Part shown: one piece after another, positions 21,995-33,200 of the stretch
Position numbering within the stretch: position 1 is the stretch's first letter
Layout of the letters: every line of letters starts with the position of its first letter
Source: Gliomastix tumulicola
Taxonomy: Eukaryota > Ascomycota > Sordariomycetes > Hypocreales > Bionectriaceae
Direction of reading: 5' to 3'
Length of the DNA stretch: 64,000 nt
Assembly: GCA_001599755.1 (NCBI GenBank)
Contig: BCHX01000008.1
Coordinates: forward strand, 1,302,001-1,366,000
Made by a program: the position numbers and the translations under genes
The notes under the pieces: generated by a model
Database searches by the model: none
Told to the model about the DNA's origin: nothing
What the model saw: the letters and a program-made list of their open reading frames with translations, nothing else

Positions 21995-23944
21995 TCAGCC
22001 CCCGGCTCGCTCAATGTGCAGCCAGATATCCCTCTCCTCGCCTGCCAATTGCGACACTGACGGCGACACAGCGGCAACCGCCCTCCTCGTGGCCTGCTCG
22101 ATACCATCTCCAGCGCAGACGGCCACACCGAGAATTCCCGTAGCCCTATCAGCCTCCCGGCGTATCAGAGCATCGATACTTGGCCGGCCGCGTGTCTCCT
22201 TGACGAGGCCTGCAGCGATGCCGTCAAACAGCGCCTCGTTATCCCCTCCTCCGACCTCCATCTCCTCCTTCAGTGCTCCGTAGTCCGACTCGCTCGACCA
22301 TCGTCGCTCCATCTCCTGCAGCGGCTCCCCCTCCTGCTCACCGGCCATGAGACCCTCCTCCTCCCCCTCCTCCTCCCCCCCAGCCTCGTCTTTGCTCGCG
22401 ACTGGCACGCCTCTGCTGCCCGTGAGATCGGCGACATCGGCCTCACCACCGGTCACCGCAACCTCGACATGCACGCTGATGCCGAGCCCCTTGGCCGTCG
22501 CCAGCACGCTCGCAAGCCGCCTGACGTACCACATCCCGTGCGCCCTCCTGCGCACGACGAACACCGCCGTGACGCTCTGCAGACGGCCCGCGTCCCCGGA
22601 GCCGAGCAGCACCCCGGCCAGCACGGCCGCCGCGAACGAGCCGCCCGTGGAGCCCGAGACGAGCACCAGGTTCGTGCAGCGCCGCTGCCAGTCGAACAGA
22701 CCCGAGCCGTAGGGCCCCGCCACGAGCACGCGCAGACGCCGCTGGGACTCGCGGGCCGCGGCCCAGGCGTTGAGCTCCCGCGTGAACCCCCGCTTCGTCT
22801 TGACGAGCAGGTGCACGTCTTGCGTGTCGGCCTTGGTGTCCGCGACGTCCGCGATGGTGAAGGGGTGTGGTGACTGCCACGGGAACGTCGGGCTCCAGAT
22901 CAGGACGTGCTGGCCGGGCGTCCATTTGAAGGAGACGTCCCGGATGGTCACGGCCGTGGCCTCCCCGTCCACAGCCTCCACGTCGGCCGAGAACGCATAC
23001 CGCGGGATCCGCGGACTACCCACGACGGCCGGCAGCCGCAGCCGCAGCCGCACATTCCTCCAGACCGGGTTGCCCGCCCTCGTCACGACATCGTACGCGA
23101 ACGCGACGAACGCGCACCACACGCTGAAGTGGTGGTGCCCCGGCACGTGCAGGAACAGCAGCGCCAGCAGCGCGACCGCGGACCCGACATGCTGCGCGAC
23201 GAAGAACTCGTACCGCCAGCGGCGCGCGGGCACGACGGAACTAACGGCCGTCCAGAGCAGCACGAGCCAGGCGCCGAACCCCCACTTGACGATGGCGACG
23301 TCGCGCAGCTCGGTCCAGAGGAAGCCCGCGGGCAGCCACTCGGCGAGGAAGAAGGAGGCGTGGACGGTGACGGAGGCGAGGAGGACGCGGCCCGCCCAGC
23401 GGTGCAGCCAGTTGACGCGCTCGTACGACGAGCCGAGGACGAGCGCGATGGGGTTGGCGCGCGCGGCGAGGACGAAGACGAGCGTCGGCTGCGTGGTCGA
23501 GACCCAGGCGGCGCGGAAGCCGAGGCGCTCGAGGTACGTGTCGTCGTGCTCGATGGCGTTGACGGCGATGAGGAGCGCGATGAGGAGCGCGTAGACGAGG
23601 ACGATGGCGATCTTGCTCAGCGGCCAGGGATGGTGGCGCCACCACTGGACGAGGGAGTGTGGGAAGAAGGGAGACGACGTCAGACGGCGGGTAAACTGGC
23701 GGACGGGACCGAACGAGTGAGCGAGGCGGACGACGAGGATGACGAGCAGCAGGCCGAGGAGGATGTACCAGAAGGCGGTGGCAGCGGCATGGTTGCGCCA
23801 CGAGTCTAGACGCGCCCGGATCTCCTCCGGCGTGTCCTCGTGGTCGTCGTCGCCGTCGTCGCCGTCGTGATGGCCTTCATGTCTGCGTGCAAGATCGCCG
23901 GCGAGCGTGTGCAGCGCCGTGAAGACTCTCATCCGGACGGCCAT
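21995..23944 (-). CDS. Ferric reductase-like transmembrane protein (FRE/NOX superfamily)
   Basis: One exon, 649 aa from ATG 23944. Membrane segments start at about 56-74 and 111-130. The ferric reductase domain has two pairs of heme-binding His, H181/H195 and H252/H266, each 14 residues apart, as expected for a bis-heme core. HPFTIA (360-365) is the FAD-binding motif, and LVSGSTGGSFAAAVL (429-443) the start of the NAD(P)H-binding domain; AVCAGDG near the C-terminus stands where relatives have a CGP-type motif. It should carry electrons from NADPH through FAD and heme across the plasma membrane (or a vacuolar membrane) to Fe3+ or Cu2+. Two odd parts: an N-terminal His/Asp-rich stretch (21-37) and an acidic insertion in the NAD domain containing GGEEEGEEEG. 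No clear signal peptide; no siderophore or iron-uptake partner is adjacent. Confidence 0.9.
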   Translation of the reverse strand: MAVRMRVFTALHTLAGDLARRHEGHHDGDDGDDDHEDTPEEIRARLDSWRNHAAATAFWYILLGLLLVILVVRLAHSFGPVRQFTRRLTSSPFFPHSLVQWWRHHPWPLSKIAIVLVYALLIALLIAVNAIEHDDTYLERLGFRAAWVSTTQPTLVFVLAARANPIALVLGSSYERVNWLHRWAGRVLLASVTVHASFFLAEWLPAGFLWTELRDVAIVKWGFGAWLVLLWTAVSSVVPARRWRYEFFVAQHVGSAVALLALLFLHVPGHHHFSVWCAFVAFAYDVVTRAGNPVWRNVRLRLRLPAVVGSPRIPRYAFSADVEAVDGEATAVTIRDVSFKWTPGQHVLIWSPTFPWQSPHPFTIADVADTKADTQDVHLLVKTKRGFTRELNAWAAARESQRRLRVLVAGPYGSGLFDWQRRCTNLVLVSGSTGGSFAAAVLAGVLLGSGDAGRLQSVTAVFVVRRRAHGMWYVRRLASVLATAKGLGISVHVEVAVTGGEADVADLTGSRGVPVASKDEAGGEEEGEEEGLMAGEQEGEPLQEMERRWSSESDYGALKEEMEVGGGDNEALFDGIAAGLVKETRGRPSIDALIRREADRATGILGVAVCAGDGIEQATRRAVAAVSPSVSQLAGEERDIWLHIERAGG

Positions 23945-24552
23945 CTTCTACCTCCGCTTCCAGCAGTGTTATAACCCCACAAGTCGTGTGGACCGGCACC
24001 GATCGGGAGGCTAAGTTCGGAGGGAGCGTTGCATTAAGGATTAATGAATCAATTAATGGTCATGGGTGAGGGCAGATCAGGATAAATGATGCTGGATCTG
24101 CTGCCCAACACCGACAGCGACGGTGGTGATGGGAAGTTGAAGGCAGGCAAGATGAGGAAGACAAAGAGACGAGCAGCCAAGAGCTGAGGCGGTCCAAAGT
24201 CGTCCATGATCTGCCCCTACCGCGGAATGCTGGCGCTAGAAACCCCTCAAACGTGCGCATCTCCGATGTGTCCGGGGCGTCCCTCTCAGCTCGCATCTTA
24301 CATTCCTTTTTCATCATTCATTACATGTTTATCTCATATCTTCTCACGTGTCATCTCATCAAGGCCAGTCAGCACGGTCATTGTGCAATTAAATAGACTA
24401 CTTTGTATTCGAACAGGCAAAAATGCTAAAGAAACAATACTCAATCAAAGTCGCTCGTGTGCTGTCAGTCCCAAATAATACGAAGCATCCTTTCCCGGCC
24501 CGCAAAGAAGAATAAACAACCAGTACCGTCCTCACACCCACCCCAACCCCCC
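23945..24552. other. Intergenic region, ferric reductase upstream
   Basis: Holds the promoter of the ferric reductase gene and the 3' flank of the rhodopsin-domain gene. The middle (about 24000-24450) is AT-richer than the genes. I saw no gene and no clear TATA box at usual spacing. Confidence 0.45.
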
Positions 24553-25976
24553 TCAGACCCTCTCATACGATATGCTCATCTCATTCTTCACATGAATCCC
24601 CTTGCTCCCAGCCTGTCCCTCCCTCTCAAACTCATCCTCGGCCGCGACCGACGAACTCGGGCCCTTGATGACCGTCCGTGACACGCCGCCGGCGCCGGCG
24701 CCGTGAGGACGCTGGTGATGGTGGTGGTGATGATGATGATCATCAACGTCGTCGCGCGAGGCCGACGACCCCGTCTCCAGGTCGGCCAGGTTCTTGGTCG
24801 AGCTCGAGTCGTCGGCGGCGACCTCGGCCGTGCGCGTCACCGTGCGCAGCTTGATGGCGTCGCGGTGGTGGTCGCGGCTCTTGTGGCCCGTGCCGGACTT
24901 TGTCGGGTGGCTGTTTGGGTCTGAGGCGAGGACGGAGCCCGGGAGGAGGCGGCGGGCGATGGGCCGCATCATGGGCAGGCAGGCCGAGACGATGGCGAAG
25001 TTGACCTCGACGCTGGCCCAGACCATGATGGGCGTGATCTCGAGGGGCATCTCGTCCGAGTAAGGGTTGAACTTCTTGGACTCGACTAGCACGACCACCG
25101 AGGCAACGCACACACTGTTCACTATCAGCAATCAACGTTCCTTCACACTGCACAGGAGGAAACTCACAGGATCCCAAACATAAACAGCCCGATGACGCCG
25201 ACCTTCTGCCCCAGCCGCAGGTGCAGACTCCGCACCTGCATCACCGGCAGCGCCAGCACCACGAGGTCGATCAGCAGGTGCACCAGCACCGTCCCGAAGA
25301 AGAACTCGGAGTCGTTGATGTCGCACCGCGCGCCCTCCACCGAGTGGTCCCAGAAGGCGTGCACGGGCACGCAGTGGAAGACGGCCATGAAGGTGCGGAT
25401 GACGAGCCACACCACCGACGCGACGAAGAGGCCCTGGATCGGGCGCCGGATGCCCGACGTGCTGAAGAGGCGCCAGTACATGCCCAGGATGGACATCTTG
25501 GAGAAGGCCAGCGAGAAGGCGTACATGAGCTCCGCGACGTAGAGGTAGAGGCGGCCCTTGGTGAGCGCGACCTCGCGGTCGAGATTGATGGTGTCGAGGG
25601 GGCGGCCGAGGCCGGCTTCGATGGTCCCTGGTGGTGATTATGTCAGTGAGGAGTCGTGTGTTTGTATTCGTTGAGGTTAAGTTCATGAGTTGGAAGTGGT
25701 GTCAACTGCTATGAGGTTGTGAAGAACGACAAGGCACTTACATCCTAGGACAGCAGCGGTCCATCCCAAAGCCGAGGCCTTTCAAAGAGTCAGCATCAAG
25801 GACATGGAAGATTGTCAACAATCAAGACTTACATATGCTAACAGGGCAAACCAATCATCCCACCACAATGCCACCTTGGTCATCCGCCGGGCAAAGAACC
25901 TCAGCGCGATAAAGGTGCTCGCCAGCCCCAGCGTGATCCCCGTCACAATGTACACATCGCCCTCAAGATGCCGCAT
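24553..25976 (-). CDS. Rhodopsin-domain integral membrane protein (fungal, GPCR-like)
   Basis: Four exons (25976-25833, 25778-25742, 25627-25168, 25114-24553), 400 aa; all three introns (54, 114 and 53 nt) are GT-AG and keep phase. The fold is the seven-helix fungal rhodopsin domain (PF20684 type): WWDDWFALLAY at the end of exon 1, LMYAFSLAFSKMSILGMYWR (helix 3), CVPVHAFWD, HLLIDLVVLALPVMQVRSLH, FMFGILVCVASVVVLVES and VEVNFAIVSACLPMMRPI. No retinal-binding Lys is expected in this family. The C-terminal tail is cytosolic, polar, and has a run of eight His encoded by CAT/CAC repeats. Function is unknown for most members; the PTH11-like relatives are putative receptors. The start at 25976 could be later than the true one, because the frame stays open upstream to an acceptor-like CAG near 26034. 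Confidence 0.85.
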
Positions 25977-28900
25977 GACGGTCAGCGTGGATAGAGCCCC
26001 GTGTTCCTCGGTGCTGCAGCCCTGAGGCTATCTCGCATAAAGTAGGAGTAGTAATTGGTGAGGACTTGACGAGAACAGATTATAAAAGAATGTATGAATC
26101 AACATATGCAGGCTGGGGAGAAAATAAGCTTCCGGATCTGAGATATATCACATTGCGGAGGAGGGGGGGCGTCAGGGGGGGCAACCGCACAGATGTTAAG
26201 AAAGACGCAGCACATAATACTCCTCTCCCATCAGAAATTTCATCCCTCCCTGCCCAGAAGGGGCGAGAGCGAGCGGTCCCAGCCCAGCCGGTCTCATCTG
26301 CACCGCACTGGCGATCGACATCTACCCAGGCCCCAAGCAATTCTCGGTCCGGTGCAGACTGACTCGGAATCCCTGGCCGTGCTGCAAGGAAGATCCCTCC
26401 TCCGGAAAGCTGCACAGATGGGGTGAGAATGACGGCAGGGTTAGTGGATGAATGGGGTGACATCCATTCTTTTTCAGGGCGGTACTTGCCGCTGGAAGAA
26501 GAAGGCCAAGGCCCAGACTCATCTTTCAGTGAGCAGATACCATGCTTCTCCCCCGCATATGCAGAGTGATCTCCCCAACGACATGCATGCCATAAACAGA
26601 AGTGATAACTCTTCAGGAAGCAATGAAAATCGTGCAGGGCGTTCAGGCCGTGCTAGTGATGCCCAGTGACACCCTTGATCGAATAGAATCGCGCGAGAGA
26701 CATTCCCATTGTGCCGGGACAGGGCCGCCGGGGCAGGGGACCATGTGGGCTAGCTAGGAAGCCTACCGCGGGGGAGGGACCCCTGGCCTGCCCAGCGATC
26801 TTGAGTCAGGCTCAGGGGTACGGGATGGTACGGGAGATCTTGATTGTGGTTGGATATGGTTGGGGAGGGAGGGTGTATCGATCGATCACCGAGGATGCTG
26901 GTCTCTCCCCTGCGCAGAAGCCTGATGACAACATACGACAAATTATTTCTTCCTCCCCTGAGTCGATCTGTGTCTGTGATATGATGCACCGTTTGGTAAA
27001 TACTGATTCGTCACGGCCAAGCGCCCAAGACCTTCAGTCAGGAGAAACTGACCACTAGCCACTAGCCCAAGCACTAACACCAACTAGCCCGGTCTCATCT
27101 TGAACACACCGCATCAGCTAATAATAAACAAGAGCCAGACAGCCAGTCAAATCCTGGGCTTGTCATGTCACTGTGCCAGTCATCATCTCCATGACTTTGT
27201 CACTAAGAGGCAGCGGCAGGGGCTGGCGACGACTGGATCCACGGAAGCTGTCACCATCGTGGGTTAATTGGTACAGTCGCCCGCATGATGGGGAGAAAGG
27301 GAGCTTGGGACGGCGTGTGTTGTGAATGGGGTGGAGAGAGCAGTGGTACCCCCAAGACGCAAGCTTGAGCTGATCCGTTGGGCTGCTACCCTCATTTCTG
27401 ACCTTTTGATCGACAGCAAGCTAGCCACCCGTAGACAGCGACCACGCCACATAAAATAATCCCAATCTTGGACCCGTCTGGCTTCGCTGTCTTAAACCAA
27501 GAGACGCGTGGTAGATACATAAGTCAACAGTCTCCAAGATAGCGTCGACGACCTGCTGATTGCCAATAGCGCCACCTCTAGCGTGCCAGATGATGCGAGA
27601 AATTCATCCATACCCCCTGGATATTTCATTGCCTCATCCGGCGAGTTGCATCGACCCAACACTGAGCCAAGTACCGTCAACACGATGCACATCGAGCTAA
27701 CCATTCCTTTACAGTCCGCACCGCTTAGCATATTATCCTACCCATCTCCTTGTCTTTGTGTACGGATAGACAGACTCTCACTCTACCCAAGCGGATACAT
27801 GTACGAGCTTCACACCCACTAAGCCAAAAGAACCCCCGTCCGGCAACTGGGTTGCCGGACGCCACGGGAAAATCACGCCCATCTTGAGCAATTCAACGGA
27901 CGAAATTCCAGAGCGAGGAAGGAGAGACAGCCGCGTAATGTTGGGCAGTGGGGGAAAACCCCAGTTTCTGGGTACCTTACATTGTGTAGAGCGGAAGGAC
28001 GCGCATGCTTCCGGTTCCAAGAACGAGGAGGTTCGCCACGCCTCGTCATCTTTCAAGGGTAAACCTGGTTTCATACATATACGAGGTCGAGAGCTCACCG
28101 AGGCTCTTCAAGGATAGCCTTGTCTCAGAGGGACCTTCTGACCGGTCGGTGAGATATCCCTATGGAGTTTGTCTCCTTATCACGGCTAGGGTACACCCAG
28201 CTGATGAGTATTGAGGAGGGGGGGGTGAGCTGGCCAGACTACACTAGAAATCTCTGGTTGGAAGCAATTCCCCCCTTCTTCATCGCGCAATTCTGGAACG
28301 TGGGCTCTGGGGAGTGAGTCCCCACGCCAAGTATGTCACTGATAGGCTGTCAGGCTAAGTGTCGATGTTCTTGAGTCAGTCAGCGTAGATAGCTTCTCAG
28401 GCTAGCAGAGAGCTGTCGTAAACCGAATGAACCCCTCTCCTTAAATTACTACAGTTTGTTCAGGCGTAATATCCGGATAAGAAAGGGGTGGGCTTAATAG
28501 TCACAGCATCTCGCAGAGTTTCGGGGTTCTGCAACACCAGCACGCCCTTTGCCAGGGGTTAGGATGATGCAATGACAGCTTTCACCGTCGCCCGTCAACG
28601 GCGGATGAGCCGGTTGTGCGGCTCACGCTCTGGTCATTTCCCACGACCTCGCACTAGACAATGACATTGGCATCAACTAGGGTATATCGGCAATGTCATA
28701 CGTGTCGGCTGTGGGGGAGTGTGCAGTCGTCCAGATAGTGATATTCCAGAAAGAGATTACGTCCCTCAGCCTACTGATAATCCCTTTTTTCTTTTGCTGG
28801 TCAGTGAAAGGTAGTATCAGAGCTGAAATACTCCGTATGGCCACTAGGCTTTCAGCCGAGACCAGCAACGGCTTACGGCATGCCCCAAACCTCTTGACAC

Positions 28901-29516
28901 TTGATTGAAGCTAACTTTTTACACATTTTAGCCTTATCCTTTGGACTCCAAACCTCCCTATATTTTCCTGTTTCCTGTCTTCAGTAGACCCTTTTATCTA
29001 AGGCGTCCATATCCAATGAGGTTGGGATCTCAATCGCTGGCCTCCTGGTGTTTATCCAAATGTCCAGAATTGAACTGTACAAGCCTGGTCAACGATACAA
29101 TTGTAGTCAACCCGTTCTCCTCCCGGCTCATTATGATAAGCTCGCAAAATTCATCACTCAGGAGGGTCTCAACAGATCTCGTCATGGTGGTAAGGCATTG
29201 TCATCTCTAAAAGTTGATCGTGACCAGCAAATCGTCCCTTTACAAGCCTTCAAGAATAACCCACAAGAGGTTTCTCGGTACGCCCCTCCAGGTACCATCC
29301 ATCCAGAATTTTCTCACTCTATCCTCCATAAGCCCGCCATTTCAGCTCTCAGCTTCACAAATCCTCTCTTCCCCCCCCCCCCCCCCTTAAAAGCCCTTTC
29401 ACAAGTGTGTCCTTCTTACTTCGCCATGAATAGTCCAGTTATATCTTCCGTGGCTGAATCTTCCCCGTGCCACGTCGGAAGCGTAATGAGTGTGTGCGTG
29501 CGCGCGCGCCGCGCAT
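25977..29516. other. Long intergenic region (3.5 kb)
   Basis: No gene I can support. The left end is the rhodopsin gene promoter, possibly with a further 5' exon. 27000-29400 is less GC-rich than the genes. A small frame on the minus strand (27731-27492) begins with a hydrophobic N-terminus but has no other support. A C16 run lies at 29371-29386, about 130 nt past the HsbA stop codon. Confidence 0.45.
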
Positions 29517-30224
29517 TTAAGAGTAGGTGTCGATGGCCTTGCCGATGGTGTCGTCCAGCTTGGACAGATCGGACTTGGCACCGTCAGCGCAGGTGGGAAC
29601 GAGGTCGATGATGCCGAAGGCGAGCTTGTCGACGATGCTCTCGAGGGCACGGAGGGCAGCAGCGAGGAGGCTGGTGACGGGGGTGCCAGAAAGGAGGGAC
29701 TCCTTGCCGATGACGATGTCCAGGAGGCGCTGGTGGACGCGGACGAACTAGATTGGTTTGTGCATGTCAGCGCCCGTTCAAATCACACGAGAGTTTTGCA
29801 AGAGAAACTCGTAGCTGGAGCTGGTGTCTTGGTACGTACCTCCCGGAAAGCCTCGCAGATGTCGGTCTGTCCAGCCTCGGGGAAGTCTTCCTCAGGCTTG
29901 TCGAGCTTAGTAACGGTAGTAGTGGCAGTAGAAACGATGTCCTTGAAGTTGTTGACCAGCTTCTGCACGGGAAGTTAGTAAACTGCTTCCTTTCGACTTC
30001 CTAACAAGACGCCACTCTTGCACCGGGGGGGGAGGGGGGATGCGTACGAGGCCGTTGGCGATGGCGCTGGTCGGGCTGGTGATGTCGTCCGCAATGTCGG
30101 CGGTGTCGGCGGACAGATCAGTGATCTTCTTGATGGCGTCGACGACGGTGTTGGGGGTCAGCTGAGCAACAGCAGAAGACGCCGCGAGGACGGTGGTGAA
30201 GACGGAGAGGACCTGGAATCGCAT
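29517..30224 (-). CDS. Secreted HsbA-family (hydrophobic surface-binding / cell-wall) protein
   Basis: Three exons (30224-30048, 29962-29840, 29747-29517), 176 aa, introns of 85 and 92 nt with GTACGC and GTACGT donors, all in phase 0. MRFQVLSVFTTVLAASSAVAQ is a clear signal peptide. The mature protein is helical and repetitive in style (VVDAIKKITDLSADTADIAD, LVNNFKDIVSTATTTVTKLD, VTSLLAAALRALESIVDKLA) with two Cys (TDICEAF, VPTCADG) that may form a disulfide, as in the HsbA domain (PF12296). Aspergillus HsbA adsorbs to hydrophobic surfaces and recruits secreted enzymes; relatives are cell-wall galactomannoproteins and antigens. A surface or extracellular role is inferred from the family. Ends TYS-stop, with no GPI signal. 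Confidence 0.9.
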
Positions 30225-33200
30225 ATTGGCAGTTTTTGGTGGAGTGGTGATGTTCGAAGAAAGGGGTTGTTGAGTTTGAGGGCTGTGGGCTTCTTGGGGA
30301 CTTGGGATGCTGTGGGATGGTGCTGATGAGAAGATGTTGAACAGACGGTAATATCGAGTCTTTTATACACTTTTCACAGTTATATCTTGTCCTTCATCGT
30401 CAGCGATCTTGAGGCTCTCAAGCGACCAAAGTCCACTTCGGAGCTTGAGACATGACACAACAGGAGTCATCCCATTCCAGGTCTTTCCAATGCTTCCTCC
30501 GATCACCCGTGTCGTCGGAGATCAAGAAACGATCCAAGTATCCACGATACATCCGCCTCTCCAGACCACGATGAAGATCGCATCGCCATCGACCAGATCG
30601 ACTTCACCAAGTGGAGGTTGAGGAATTTCTTTGCCAAAGTCATTCAATCGCGCAAATAAAATCTGGGGAATCGCAGCTGTATAACAACGAGTGAGGAATG
30701 GCTCTCGTCTCATTCCCCTGACGATGGCTGAGACAAGTGATGATCTCACTCTCTTTCATTCCGGTGGTTGTACAACCTTTCACGGTCCGCGACGGATGCT
30801 TCTCACCGGCACCTGTCTCGGGGCGGGTGCTCTGACCATTGGTTCACGGTAGTTGGAGATTTGGACGTGGAGAGTTGATCTGACAGAGGGATGGGGGGTG
30901 GCATGTATCCCGAGACAGCTGTCGTCATCAGGCCTAATTTCCTGTTGAGGGAGAGAGATGATGGCTCAGGGAGAAATCCGACTTGTTGGCTTCAGCTGCT
31001 TAGCTCATCTCCTCTAGACCGAATCTGGTAACGTAGATGATGCTGACTTATGTGAGCAAATGGCAGTATCCATCATGATCATAGGATAACGGGAGTTGCA
31101 CATCAGACCAGTCGATACCGAGCGTGTTGAATATCCAACAAAAATACCGAATTATAAGCCCTCAGTTAGAGCCTTTATTCTTTAATTCATCTTCCTCAAG
31201 TGCCGAAGGCTTTCAAAGACAGTATTCGCAAGTATTTGGTATTGCTGCTCACGGACGAGACGTCTTTGGCTCCTGCTGGCACCGAGGCGGAAAAGGTATA
31301 GGGTAGGTCATATCAGACCCAGCACCTGATCACCTCCACACTCGGCCAGCTGTCAGATCGGCATCACACATGAAGAGAGCGTCTGTGGCTGGTCAGTCCT
31401 GGGGGGCCAAGAGCAGACGTGGCTCACGTGAAGCCGTGCCTCCATACGGGGGAGACGCGACATGGGGAAATGATGTCCGCGACCGCCGTGTGACCGGTCC
31501 CTGCTTTTTCATCTGAATCACTCATCCTCCGTGCTGAGATAGCGGCGGTGGTACAGCCTCGGCTCGTCTAGAGAGTATCGGACTTTCAGATGCTTTTTTT
31601 TTTTCAAGGTTGCTTCCTCCTGGTTTCACTGTTGGTATCACGGGCTAGACATGTCGTGTGAGGTCGCTCACTCGCGCAGGCTCACCAACCTACGAGCAGA
31701 GACGGGCTGACCGGAGCTGTCCTACCAAGAGTCTCACCCTCTCGCAGCACAGCCTCTCGGCGGTAGCTTAAAAACCGAAGCACAAAGGACAAAAATAGTC
31801 GCCACCAAATGACAGCACCTAAAAAAGACGGAGGGGTAGATCCCACGGCCCGTAGCACCCAAGCTTTTTTTCCCTCCCTTCGCTGGCGCTGGGTCCAGGC
31901 GCAGAGTCTGGACTGAGCTTGAGGATGACGACCGTGATGAGGTAACGGGTGTCATCCACCTCAAATTCGCCATTCCCATCGTATTCCAGCAGTGGTGTGG
32001 TGTGGCAGGCAATCTACGCATGCACGGCGATGGAGCTCGCATGCGCGAGACAAAAAAGCTTGTTGGCCTGTGAAGGGGGGGGGATGACGAATGGCGAATG
32101 ACGAATGAGGGAGGGAAGATGCGAGGGAGGGAGGATGCAACCGCATTGCGTTATTGGGTCCCTCCCCTGTGCGGCGTGGCGGCTTTTCAGGTAGGGGACA
32201 TGACATGGCTGTCCAGGGCGACGGGCGGCCTCAGCTGTGGAAGAGGCAAAGACAGGCTGCGGCTGTGTTTCGTTTCGTTGTGAGCAACTGGTGCGTGCGT
32301 GCGTGCGTGCGCCTCGATGTCGGTGCGTCGTACCATTCTCTCTCGTCTCTTTGCGCGCGCGCTTGCATCTGCTCTGCATGTCGTATCGCCCGAAGTTCGT
32401 ACAAAATCACGCTGTGGTGCGTCTCTTGTGAGCAGCGCCAGGTCTCAGGGCTTCGAGGCACATGTCCACTGATTGGCCGATGCTTCAGGCAGTTGCAGTG
32501 GAGAGACTGGAGACGGGGTGGGGACCCCTCCTGCTAAAAATGGGGCACGCGGTGGGAACGGTAGGCGCTGGTCCCCTTGTTCCTTCCCTGCTGAACAGTT
32601 TTTAGCCCTGAAGGCCATCCAGCGAATATGGAGGGTTTGGCATGTGAAGAGGAAAGGACCGCCAATCCAGCCAGTCACTGCCCGTGATTGTCATATGACA
32701 TCGGCCGCTGGGGACCGCGTAGGATGCAGCATTGACGATGGTGTTGCAGATCACAGACTTGTCGAGATTTCGTGACACCCGGCTGCTGGCTCGGTGGCTC
32801 TCTGGGCCAGGCGGCATAAATAAATAAGTCACAGCGCATCCGCTCGCGCCGGGCAGCTGCATGAGTGCACGGCTTCGAGGTGCTGTTCTGGTTCTAGGCT
32901 GTGCTCGTGTTGTGCAGCCTCTCATCGCCTTTGCATCCATCCATCCTGCTGCATTCTCTTCTTCCTCTCGCTTTGTCGTATCCTTTCCTTTCCTTTCTGT
33001 TCTTTTCTTTCTTTCTGGGCTCTCTCGTCTTTGATTTTACCTATATCTTAGGCCTGCATTCACTGCCCACGTGGATGCAGCCAAGGCGATATCGGAGTCC
33101 AACATCGTCTTGTGACCCCCCAGCTGGTCCCCTCCTCACACATCGTCGGGTGGACACACCGGCAAAGGGCGCACTTCGCATCAGATTCTTATTTCCAGCT

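Noticed and set aside
22907..23809. 300-codon frame antisense to ferric reductase
   Set aside because: Arg/Glu/Asp-rich shadow; the sense strand has all catalytic motifs.
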